From positions 1 to 27,892 of the IMG/VR virus record IMGVR_UViG_3300035698_008087: 27,892 bases of DNA; one strand, 5' to 3'. The stretch comes from a virus. A program made the position numbers and the translations under genes. Each line of letters starts with the position of its first letter. The first letter of the stretch is position 1. Below the pieces are notes generated by a model, which ran no database searches, had not been told where the DNA came from, and saw nothing but the letters and a program-made list of their open reading frames with translations. Below, one piece after another: positions 15,111-21,641 of this stretch.

Positions 15111-15632
15111 TTATCCTAAATAGGACATTTCTAATTTTATCTTCTGCCTAATCTTCTTGACAGTTTTATTTAATGAAGCATTCATTATTCTAGCGAGAAT
15201 TTTGTTTCCTTCTAACATATCACCCTTTGTCACACCAAAAAATTGCCGCCTTGTTTTTGTGTGTTGGTTCACACCTTCAATCATATGATAAGTTGCCTTT
15301 GTTTCTTGCTTTGTATCTCTTGCATAATAACCTACTCTGTATTGCCCTCGAGCAACTTTTATCGGTCTTATTGCAGCTATCATCTTACCTGTACGAATCA
15401 ATGCTTTCTTAGCATTAACTCCAAAACCTAACCTTTTTTTATCAGCTATAGTTTTTTCTGCTAAATGTTTCATCTGCCGGCCGTCACCTCTGTATCCTTT
15501 ACGCACTCTTTTCTTCATGTTAGTTGCATAAAGAGTCGCTACAGATAAAGCAGCTTTATTCAATGTTGCTGTCATATCTTGTGGCACATCAAAATTAAAA
15601 TCAATATCAATCCCAAAAAGTGGTATTCCCAT
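15111..15632 (-). CDS. Tail completion / virion morphogenesis protein (gpG of Mu or HK97 gp10-like), 173 aa
   Basis: It contains 'ALIRTGKMIAAIRP' (a Leu/Ile-x-x-Thr-Gly-x-hydrophobic motif followed by basic residues) and 'RRQFFGVTKGD', both typical of the phage virion morphogenesis or tail-completion family that joins tail to head. It is basic, with a helical C-terminus. It starts at ATG 15632, three bases after the tail tube stop. The upstream DNA is the Ser/Thr tract of the tube gene, so there is no Shine-Dalgarno, and translation probably depends on ribosomes ending the previous gene. Order after the tube protein differs from some phages. Confidence 0.65.
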   Translation of the reverse strand: MGIPLFGIDIDFNFDVPQDMTATLNKAALSVATLYATNMKKRVRKGYRGDGRQMKHLAEKTIADKKRLGFGVNAKKALIRTGKMIAAIRPIKVARGQYRVGYYARDTKQETKATYHMIEGVNQHTKTRRQFFGVTKGDMLEGNKILARIMNASLNKTVKKIRQKIKLEMSYLG

Positions 15633-15634
15633 AA

Positions 15635-16651
15635 TTACGACGTTGTTGATGTTGTTGACGTTGTACTCGTTGATGTCGTTGATGTTGACGTACTTGTTGT
15701 TGTTGTTGTATCAGTAAAAGCAATACTTAATTCATCATCACCTGAACTCATATTCAATTCTGCTGTACAGTTATATACTCTTACACCGTCTCTGTCGCCT
15801 TCACCTACAATTGTATACCTTGCTTTTGGCATACTTAACACACATTGCAAATAATCAGCCGCAACTAATGTGATTGAAATAGCTGCCTCTGTTGTAGAAT
15901 GCAATTTCCCAATAAAATCATGCGTAGCTACAAGCTCTGCTTCAGGGTCAAATGTGGCAATTGGATTCCTTTCTGTAACTTGAGAATGGTATATCCCTGT
16001 TGAATCTCCGAAATATGGCTTTGCGATTACTGTGTTTTGTAAATCTATTTCAAAATTGTCTATATACAAAGTATCAGTGAATACTGTGACTTGGGCATTC
16101 TGGAAAATAAAAGGCACTGAAGCAGGGTAAGTAGGTGACAACATAGCTTCATCTTCACAAGTTGAATATTTCCCTGTGAAAGTGAACTCTATCATTACTG
16201 GTTCGCCTGTCTTACCAATTATCTTAGCATTACCCATTGCGCCACAAAGTAGCTTTTTAACACCGTCTTCCCAAATTCCAATAGATAATGTCTTCATCGT
16301 ATCAGCATCACTCTCAGGAGTGTATGTCGACGATGTACTACCACTTAAAGCTTCTTCCATCCCACATCCTTGCAATAACGTACCTACAACAGAAGTTATG
16401 CCTAAAGTGGCATATGGTGGCCCCATAAACTCAACTCTAAACGTAACTTCAGCTAATTGCGTTCCCGGAATAGAGTTCATTCGTGAAATGGTTTTCCTAA
16501 AAGCATTACGCTTAAACTGAGCTGTATTGAAATTAAATGTAGGTTCATAAGCTAAAACAGTAGCTTGTGCTGCCTCTAAAGTTTCAACTGTACCTTTAGC
16601 GTCCTCAACCTTTACTGCCATTTGACATCTGCGTGTTAACATATCTCCCAT
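15635..16651 (-). CDS. Major tail tube protein with C-terminal Ser/Thr tract, 338 aa
   Basis: ATG 16651 lies 5 bases after AAAGGAGG. Features fitting a tube subunit are: the 'FKRNAFRKTISRMNSIPGTQLAEVTFRVEFMG' N-terminal block, a beta-rich centre, 'ERNPIATFDPEAELVATHDFIGKLHS' around 230-255, and a C-terminal beta segment 'RVYNCTAELNMSSGDDELSIAF'. Its place is after the tail terminator and before the chaperones. Residues 315-338 are Ser/Thr-only, ending at the stop, so hundreds of copies per tail could each display a flexible Ser/Thr tail if the C-terminus faces outward. Confidence 0.78.
   Translation of the reverse strand: MGDMLTRRCQMAVKVEDAKGTVETLEAAQATVLAYEPTFNFNTAQFKRNAFRKTISRMNSIPGTQLAEVTFRVEFMGPPYATLGITSVVGTLLQGCGMEEALSGSTSSTYTPESDADTMKTLSIGIWEDGVKKLLCGAMGNAKIIGKTGEPVMIEFTFTGKYSTCEDEAMLSPTYPASVPFIFQNAQVTVFTDTLYIDNFEIDLQNTVIAKPYFGDSTGIYHSQVTERNPIATFDPEAELVATHDFIGKLHSTTEAAISITLVAADYLQCVLSMPKARYTIVGEGDRDGVRVYNCTAELNMSSGDDELSIAFTDTTTTTSTSTSTTSTSTTSTTSTTS
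15638..15709 (-). repeat. Ser/Thr tract 2 (24 codons, C-terminal)
   Basis: Residues 315-338 of the tail tube protein are Ser/Thr-only and run up to the stop codon. This is the one complete tract at a C-terminus. Confidence 0.95.
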
Positions 16652-16662
16652 AATTTCCTCCT

Positions 16663-17112
16663 TTAACCAAAAACTACTCGTTCTCTTATAGATACTTTAA
16701 TATCAGCACGGTGACATAAGACGTTTCCATACATCTCATTAGCAAATTCACACGTGATCGGGTATTTTACTACCTCCGCTGTATTCTCTAATTTAGGCTT
16801 ATCTCTAAATGCCTCACCTACTAATGCAGCAAGAGATTGAAAAGTTTTTTCAGTAGCTAATGAATCATCTACTGCGTACCTTCCTATAATTAAAAAATCG
16901 TATGTAGTTCTTTCTGTAGCGTCAGAACCCATAACAGCTTTTTCGTAATTTTCTACTGTTAATTCCCAAAGATGTATTTTTCCACTTTTGACATTTTCTT
17001 TTTTATATGTATCCCAATTAGTAATATGCCGTTTATAATCGTGAACCACCCCTATACCAGAAACAGCTTCAACGATGGTTTTCACCTGTGCTCTAATCGT
17101 AGACATACTCAT
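16663..17112 (-). CDS. Tail terminator-like / neck protein, 149 aa
   Basis: ATG 17112 follows AAAAGGT at normal spacing. The N-terminus 'STIRAQVKTIVEAVSGIGVVHDY' is an amphipathic helix followed by a beta strand, and the C-terminus 'CHRADIKVSIRERVVFG' is a beta strand pair. This alpha-beta layout and its size fit gpU-like tail terminators, which cap the tail tube at the head. Position between the connector and the tube gene agrees. The stop is TAA at 16663. Assigned mainly from order and secondary-structure pattern. Confidence 0.6.
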   Translation of the reverse strand: MSMSTIRAQVKTIVEAVSGIGVVHDYKRHITNWDTYKKENVKSGKIHLWELTVENYEKAVMGSDATERTTYDFLIIGRYAVDDSLATEKTFQSLAALVGEAFRDKPKLENTAEVVKYPITCEFANEMYGNVLCHRADIKVSIRERVVFG

Positions 17113-17153
17113 ATTGTAGTACCTTTTATATTAACTTCTTTGTATCCCCCGGC

Positions 17154-17972
17154 TTATCTTTGCCTAGAAGGATGCGTTAAATAGTCTCCGCCACAAGGGA
17201 AAGTTAGATCGAGGTCTTTAAAGGCCATGCCTGCAGATGGTGCTATTTCACTAGTACCACCTTTAACGCCTTTGCCCATATGTGAATTGTAGAAATCCAG
17301 ATATGTATTGGCTAATGCCTCACACTCATCTCGTTTCGAGAGGTAGTCTATTGAATCAGCACTATAAGTGGACTCAATAGTTTGAGTGTAGTATGCAGCG
17401 AGGGCCTTGAAGCAGAAAGCAGTTGCTAAATCACTAAACGCACCCAAATCTCTTTCATAGATCGTACAAGCTTCTTGATCTATGACATGAGCAATACTAT
17501 ACTTATACTTTAAAATGGCACTACTCGCAGGAGTAAATCCTGTGAGTCTTAATTTTTCTGTGTCAGTAGCGTCTCTATAAATAACCCAATCATTATCATC
17601 AACTAATTGAATTTGCTGATATACATCAACATCTACAGGATACTCTATTTGCCCGTAGATTTGAGAGAACCCTACTTCCCAATCCGAGGGAAGGTCAAAC
17701 TGAAAAGTTGAGCCATCCCCCGTTTCGGTCTTAATTTTTATATAAGGCCTATCTCTATCATAAGATATCTTAGCTTTTTGAATATACGTTTCGTGATCAT
17801 CTATTTCAAGAAGCTCGGCCTTATCTTGTAAGTTAGTTCTTATACGTCTTAACACATCACCTATTGTAAGATGTGGAGCAAGGCTAGTCGTAGTCGAAGT
17901 TGTAGAAGTCGTCGATGTAGAAGTCGTTGATGTACTTGTTGTTGACGTACTTGTTGTACTGGTCGTTGACAT
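17154..17972 (-). CDS. Head-tail connector / adaptor-like protein with N-terminal Ser/Thr tract, 272 aa
   Basis: ATG 17972 follows AGGAGAAAAGG. Residues 2-30 are Ser/Thr-only. Then comes 'LTIGDVLRRIRTNLQDKAELLEIDDHETYIQKAKISYDRDRPYIKI', a helical start followed by a beta-rich region, and a helical C-terminal half with 'DLATAFCFKALAAYYTQTIESTYSADSIDYLSKRDECEALANTYLDFY'. The helical bundle end resembles phage head-completion adaptors. Placed between the capsid and tail modules it is most likely part of the neck. Confidence 0.6.
   Translation of the reverse strand: MSTTSTTSTSTTSTSTTSTSTTSTTSTTTSLAPHLTIGDVLRRIRTNLQDKAELLEIDDHETYIQKAKISYDRDRPYIKIKTETGDGSTFQFDLPSDWEVGFSQIYGQIEYPVDVDVYQQIQLVDDNDWVIYRDATDTEKLRLTGFTPASSAILKYKYSIAHVIDQEACTIYERDLGAFSDLATAFCFKALAAYYTQTIESTYSADSIDYLSKRDECEALANTYLDFYNSHMGKGVKGGTSEIAPSAGMAFKDLDLTFPCGGDYLTHPSRQR
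17883..17969 (-). repeat. Ser/Thr tract 3 (29 codons)
   Basis: Residues 2-30 of the connector-like protein are Ser/Thr-only, directly after the start codon, in the same ST and STT unit pattern as tract 1. Confidence 0.95.
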
Positions 17973-17992
17973 CCTTTTCTCCTATACGCTTA

Positions 17993-18460
17993 CTAAGCTT
18001 TATATATCAATACTTCACATCCTGCTGATAATCTACTTATAAACATACCTCTTGAGAACGTAGCCGGTGCTGCAAAAGTACGTTCTTTTGTATATCCATA
18101 TGCTGATACATCACCTAACTTCGCATATCATATTCTATGTATTTGCGCTTCGTCTCTATCTATTTCACATTCATCATTATCGGCAGTACCTATAAACTCA
18201 AACCCTAATACTGTCATTGGTTTATTCGATACTAATCCAATTTCTCTACATCTTATAGGATTCCCTGCTGTGTAAATACCTGTAGAAGTAGTCGTACTTG
18301 ATGTCGTTGATGTCGAAGTCGTAGAAGTCGAAGTCGTAGAAGTCGAAGTCGTTGACGTAGAAGTCGAAGTCGTCGAAGTAGAAGTCGTAGACGTTGAAGT
18401 CGAAGTCGTAGACGTAGAAGTCGTTGACGTTGATGTGCTAGTAGTAGAAGTTGTAGACAT
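17993..18460 (-). CDS. Ser/Thr-tagged virion protein with an in-frame TGA (110 aa, or 155 aa if read through)
   Basis: ATG 18460 follows AAAGGAGATTTATT. Residues 2-60 are Ser/Thr-only, the longest complete tract. About 50 residues of ordinary sequence follow (GIYTAGNPIRCREIGLV ... EIDRDEAQIHRI), then TGA at 18130-18128. The same frame continues for 44 codons, YAKLGDVSAYGYTKERTF...AGCEVLIYKA, to TAG at 17995-17993. The extension has the composition of a normal protein and starts without any ATG or ribosome binding site. If TGA is obeyed, the product is 110 residues and 155 bp (17973-18127) are non-coding. Located between the decoration-like protein and the connector, it may be a capsid decoration or neck component. 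Family unknown. Confidence 0.6.
18281..18457 (-). repeat. Ser/Thr tract 4 (59 codons)
   Basis: Residues 2-60 are Ser/Thr only, mostly in ST and STT units, with a single adjacent Ser pair near the end. This is the longest complete tract in the window. Confidence 0.95.
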
Positions 18461-18488
18461 AATAAATCTCCTTTATGTTTAACCTCTA

Positions 18489-18833
18489 TTAGCTACTAGC
18501 GGGTGAAGCACCAACTACGTGCCAGTATGTTCCGTCACATTTAAATAAAAGACTTCCATAATCAGGAACATCTACATGATCATAATTAGCTCCGCCACCT
18601 GCAAAGCCTGCAGCGATTGTTACTTTATGACCAGTACCTATCGAAACAACACGAATTGCTTTACCCTTCATTGCAGCAACAACAGTCGGCAACGTAACTA
18701 CTTTAGTTGTTGCAGTCATTGTCACTTTGTCATATTTCTTTAAATTGGCATTAGTAACTGTATAATCATCAGTCTTTGCTAAATTACGTTCTACAATTCT
18801 AAAACCTTTTGTAGCTCTTGAACCATAAGGCAT
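18489..18833 (-). CDS. Capsid decoration-like beta protein, 114 aa
   Basis: ATG 18833 lies 5 bases after AGGAGG. After a short basic N-terminus the sequence is beta-rich: 'TATTKVVTLPTVVAAMKGKAIRVVSIGTGHKVTIAAG', then 'DYGSLLFKCDGTYWHVVG'. This 'VTLP...GK.irV..iGtg..VTI...G...L.....cDGt.W.vvg' pattern recurs in phage fibre and decoration proteins. Encoded straight after the major capsid protein, it is probably a decoration subunit. An upstream structured RNA (18848-18927) may control its translation. Identity inferred from position and pattern. Confidence 0.6.
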   Translation of the reverse strand: MPYGSRATKGFRIVERNLAKTDDYTVTNANLKKYDKVTMTATTKVVTLPTVVAAMKGKAIRVVSIGTGHKVTIAAGFAGGGANYDHVDVPDYGSLLFKCDGTYWHVVGASPASS

Positions 18834-18847
18834 TTTAACCTCCTGTT

Positions 18848-18927
18848 TTGTTTAATGGCAGTTGAGGAACTGCGACGATAGAGGTTACTCCCCAGTGTAG
18901 GAAAGTAACCTCATCGTCCTTAAACAA
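18848..18927 (-). ncRNA. Three-way-junction RNA element between capsid and decoration genes
   Basis: Three nested helices can be drawn in this gap. The outer stem pairs TTGTTTAA (18848-18855) with TTAAACAA (18920-18927), and G18857 with C18919. Hairpin B is GCAGTT, loop GAGG, AACTGC (18858-18873). Hairpin A is GACGAT + GAGGTTACT (18874-18889, one bulged A) with AGTAACCTC + ATCGTC (18904-18918) and a 14-nt loop. Bases are given on the + strand; the transcript is the complement. It starts 12 bases after the capsid stop and ends 4 bases before the Shine-Dalgarno of the next gene. There is no U run, so it is not a simple terminator. Confidence 0.7.
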
Positions 18928-18939
18928 GTTGAAATTAGA

Positions 18940-20871
18940 CTAAGCAACTATTCCTGCAGCATAAGCTCTATAATCAGGAACAACGCCACCATACTCATGT
19001 CTTACTTTATATCTGATTGTATCGTAAACGAACACGTTCCCGACAGTAGGCTGATCCTGTACAAGAATCTCAGGATTTTCTTTTCCATTCAAGAAACCTA
19101 TTTCAATCAGTTCGATCTGCTCTTTCATTGCTGAAAGATAATAGTTATTCGTATCGCCACGAAGATAAGGAGACACTTTTGTTTGGAAAGCACCCTTCAA
19201 AGTATTGATACCATTCTCAACATTTTCAGGATGAAGCTCTGAATTCTCTATTTTTAATGCAGTACCTTGTCGTCTTTTAGGAACCCAAAGATTAGGACTA
19301 TCTAATCCAATGATATCTGTAATTTTATAAACATATGAACTTACTGCATGTTGAGCAGCCGTTGTTCCCATGATACCTCTTACAATTGTTAAGGCATCGG
19401 TTGCAACACTATCTACTCTCATATACTCACCAAATATCTCAATAATATCTCCGGCTTTGAAATATTGGCCAGTTCCACCTGTTACATTCAAGGTAGTTGC
19501 ACTATCAGTTAAAGGACTATCTGTGCTTAATGTTTGATTACCCTGTTCACCTTGGTTATACATTTGTGACAATATCTCGTCAATAGCATCGAAATCCAAC
19601 GCATCAGTGCTATAGTTATTATGTGCAGCAGCAAAAAGAGCTGTAGAATTAGCTGTGCCGTCTTTAGCAGGCCATTTAACAGCAGTATTAATACCTGTAA
19701 CCGTATAACCCATCATTAAATCAAATACGAACTGATTCAATGTTCTACTTGCGGCACGACTAAGTTTAGAAGGTATCTTTTTCAAGCTACGAAGATCATC
19801 ATTGATGATTGCGCGTCTTGTTACAGTTACCAACCCACCCTTAGTAGCAACAGCGTATGTCTGCTCAGTATCAACAGGGAAACCGAGTTCTGGATAAGTA
19901 GGAGTAGCAGTATCAGTAGAAGTTCCTTGAGTCGTTCTTGCAGCTACAACTTCAGGAAGAACACCAAACCCGCCCCACTTAATCAACTCAACCATTTTGA
20001 AATCTTTAACGCCAACAACATTAGCAATCTCTTTCCATAAATAGCCTAGCGTTTTATACTCTTTCTGCATCTTTCTGTTAATCGAATAACCAAGCATATA
20101 ACTAAAACTTCCGCTAGTGGCTTCCTGCAGACTCTTTTTTGAGTACTGGCCAACCACTTCAATGTCACCGGTTAGATTAACATATGCTTCTCTTAAACCT
20201 TCAAAAGCTTCTATACCGTCATAGTCAGCTTTTTCATCATCTGCTATGTCACCGTCAAGCATTAAATCAAGAGACGCCTGCAACTTTTCTACAGGAGCTT
20301 TTGTACCTTCAAAGCGAAATGTCTCTTCGCCAATATCAAAACCTGCATCACTTTCTACCAATTTAGCTAAAGTTGCTTTTTCAGCTTTAAGATCTGCTTT
20401 CAAAACTGCTTCAGTAAAAATGGTATTATGATACTTGGCTTTAATTTTATCTTTGATTGGCTGCGGCAATTTACTTTCAGCAAGGTGTGAAATTAAAATA
20501 CCATTACATTCTCTTAGCGATTCTTTCTTTTCAAGACGTGCCATTTTTTTGTTTAGGCCATCAATCTTTGCATTAGCTTCTTTTAATGCTCCATCGTCTT
20601 TCTTTTCATCATCTTCTTTCTTTTCATCATCTTCTTTCTTCTCATCATCATCTTTCTTCTCATCGTCGTCTTTCTTCTCATCGTCGTCTTTCTTCTCATC
20701 ATCATCTTTCTTCTCATCGTCGTCTTTCTTCTCGTCGTCGTCTTTCTTCTCGTCGTCTGGAATAGACTCAAATATCGTCATTACTTCCGCTTCTGTGAGA
20801 TTCTCAAGGTCTTTGCCTTCGAGTAAATCAGGGTGGCGTTTCTTTAAGAAATCAAGCACTTTCTTAAACAT
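18940..20871 (-). CDS. Internal in-frame start giving scaffold-major capsid protein, 643 aa
   Basis: Met205 of the fusion (ATG 20871-20869, MFKKVLDFLKK) is preceded by GGAGG at 20883-20879 with a 7-base spacer, an ideal ribosome binding site inside the coding frame. It lies exactly at the end of the protease domain. Independent initiation here would make scaffold plus capsid without protease, in excess over the full-length fusion, as lambda Nu3 is made from within gene C. Inferred from sequence; not shown experimentally. Confidence 0.7.
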   Translation of the reverse strand: MFKKVLDFLKKRHPDLLEGKDLENLTEAEVMTIFESIPDDEKKDDDEKKDDDEKKDDDEKKDDDEKKDDDEKKDDDEKKEDDEKKEDDEKKDDGALKEANAKIDGLNKKMARLEKKESLRECNGILISHLAESKLPQPIKDKIKAKYHNTIFTEAVLKADLKAEKATLAKLVESDAGFDIGEETFRFEGTKAPVEKLQASLDLMLDGDIADDEKADYDGIEAFEGLREAYVNLTGDIEVVGQYSKKSLQEATSGSFSYMLGYSINRKMQKEYKTLGYLWKEIANVVGVKDFKMVELIKWGGFGVLPEVVAARTTQGTSTDTATPTYPELGFPVDTEQTYAVATKGGLVTVTRRAIINDDLRSLKKIPSKLSRAASRTLNQFVFDLMMGYTVTGINTAVKWPAKDGTANSTALFAAAHNNYSTDALDFDAIDEILSQMYNQGEQGNQTLSTDSPLTDSATTLNVTGGTGQYFKAGDIIEIFGEYMRVDSVATDALTIVRGIMGTTAAQHAVSSYVYKITDIIGLDSPNLWVPKRRQGTALKIENSELHPENVENGINTLKGAFQTKVSPYLRGDTNNYYLSAMKEQIELIEIGFLNGKENPEILVQDQPTVGNVFVYDTIRYKVRHEYGGVVPDYRAYAAGIVA

Positions 20872-21483
20872 GGTTAATCCTCCATTTTCAGTTTGTTGTG
20901 AAGCCAATAAATTAAGTAGCCGTCCGCCTGCGGCAGGATCGGTAACAAGATCAACCGAATCTACTGCTTTGATAGCACTAACCCATTCGACTGGTTTACC
21001 ACCTACTAGTCTATACTGAGTTTCGCCACCTGCATTGATTGATAATCCTAGGAATTGTTTTTTACCTTTTTCCCATGTATTTTTTAACATACTCTTTAGC
21101 CATTCAACGCCTTCGTGTAAATTAAGATTTCCGGTAAGACCTTTAATGGTTTTACCTTCGTACTCAATTTCTTCATACTGTACGTTTTCTAGCCACCCTG
21201 CTATTTGTCTAGGGAACCCCGAAGGATTCGTTTGTTGTATAGCAGGGGAGAGATGATTGAAAAAGTTTTTCTTAAACTCATAATAACAAACTTTTGCACC
21301 TTCGAATAATGAGATTGTGTTTTGTAGGAGTTCTGAGGAATAGAATTTGCCATTCTTAGAAAGTCCGTTTTCAATAATCATAACTTTCCAAGATTTGCCA
21401 CTCGTAGATGATTCTAATAACTTTAGGGAATAATTGCTAAAAAATGAAGATTGTTTGGTAGGTTGTTTTTTCTTGCGCTTCAT
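18940..21483 (-). CDS. Fused prohead protease - scaffold - major capsid protein (HK97/Mu gpT-type), 847 aa
   Basis: Start ATG 21483 (a TTG at 21498 is possible). Residues 1-195 look like a prohead serine protease: His77 in FFNHLSP, Ser148 in FLGLSINAGG and a conserved VDLVTDPAAGG near 178-187. Residues 205-240 precede an Asp/Lys linker (243-296). A coiled-coil scaffold-like segment (about 300-380) follows, then the capsid domain with 'VTRRAIINDDLRSLKKIPSKLSRAASRT' and 'LFAAAHNN', as in Mu-gpT-like capsids. A 65-residue insert (SPLTDSATTLNVTGG...AAQHAV) resembles surface beta domains of other phage proteins. Protease and capsid are usually separate. Here maturation would involve self-cleavage within a mixed shell, with an internal start supplying the bulk of capsid subunits. 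Confidence 0.85.
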   Translation of the reverse strand: MKRKKKQPTKQSSFFSNYSLKLLESSTSGKSWKVMIIENGLSKNGKFYSSELLQNTISLFEGAKVCYYEFKKNFFNHLSPAIQQTNPSGFPRQIAGWLENVQYEEIEYEGKTIKGLTGNLNLHEGVEWLKSMLKNTWEKGKKQFLGLSINAGGETQYRLVGGKPVEWVSAIKAVDSVDLVTDPAAGGRLLNLLASQQTENGGLTMFKKVLDFLKKRHPDLLEGKDLENLTEAEVMTIFESIPDDEKKDDDEKKDDDEKKDDDEKKDDDEKKDDDEKKDDDEKKEDDEKKEDDEKKDDGALKEANAKIDGLNKKMARLEKKESLRECNGILISHLAESKLPQPIKDKIKAKYHNTIFTEAVLKADLKAEKATLAKLVESDAGFDIGEETFRFEGTKAPVEKLQASLDLMLDGDIADDEKADYDGIEAFEGLREAYVNLTGDIEVVGQYSKKSLQEATSGSFSYMLGYSINRKMQKEYKTLGYLWKEIANVVGVKDFKMVELIKWGGFGVLPEVVAARTTQGTSTDTATPTYPELGFPVDTEQTYAVATKGGLVTVTRRAIINDDLRSLKKIPSKLSRAASRTLNQFVFDLMMGYTVTGINTAVKWPAKDGTANSTALFAAAHNNYSTDALDFDAIDEILSQMYNQGEQGNQTLSTDSPLTDSATTLNVTGGTGQYFKAGDIIEIFGEYMRVDSVATDALTIVRGIMGTTAAQHAVSSYVYKITDIIGLDSPNLWVPKRRQGTALKIENSELHPENVENGINTLKGAFQTKVSPYLRGDTNNYYLSAMKEQIELIEIGFLNGKENPEILVQDQPTVGNVFVYDTIRYKVRHEYGGVVPDYRAYAAGIVA
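20596..20757 (-). repeat. Nine tandem DDEKK(D/E) units, Asp/Lys linker in the capsid fusion
   Basis: An 18-bp unit is repeated nine times, encoding DDEKKD with E in place of the last D in two copies, at residues 243-296. It is strongly charged and probably helical or extended, and joins the protease part to the scaffold coil. Third-position changes between copies show age rather than recent slippage. Confidence 0.95.
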
Positions 21484-21581
21484 ATTTATTCTCTGCAAAA
21501 GTGAGATTATTCCTTTGCATCAACATATTAATACTCCACAAAGAATAAATATTTAAAAATAATTTGTGCTTCTATAAATAT

Positions 21582-21611
21582 ATTATAAGAACAGAGAATA
21601 AAAAAAGTCAA
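21582..21611 (-). promoter_or_regulatory. Sigma-70-type promoter for the capsid gene
   Basis: On the minus strand TTGACT (21611-21606), an 18-base spacer, then TATAAT (21587-21582). It lies in the 143-bp AT-rich gap after the ligase-like gene and about 100 bp before the capsid start. The gap holds no gene; a 29-codon ORF from ATG 21526 overlapping the capsid start out of frame is not supported. A dedicated promoter would raise capsid transcription relative to terminase and portal. Confidence 0.75.
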
Positions 21612-21641
21612 GTAAAATCTTTTAATAACTAATAAATAAGC

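Noticed and set aside
15579-15854. Open frame on the + strand with Val/Asp repeats
   Set aside because: It is the antisense of the tail tube Ser/Thr tract; the same effect arises at each tract.
20435-21019. Open frame on the + strand rich in SSFF repeats
   Set aside because: It is the antisense of the DDEKK linker in the capsid fusion and has no ribosome binding site.
21437-21526. 29-codon leader ORF starting at ATG 21526 on the minus strand
   Set aside because: It has a GGAG-like site but overlaps the capsid start out of frame and has no protein-like composition; kept only as a note.
21499-21641. Transcription terminator after the ligase-like gene
   Set aside because: There are T runs but no GC-rich hairpin; the promoter is the only signal I can support in this gap.
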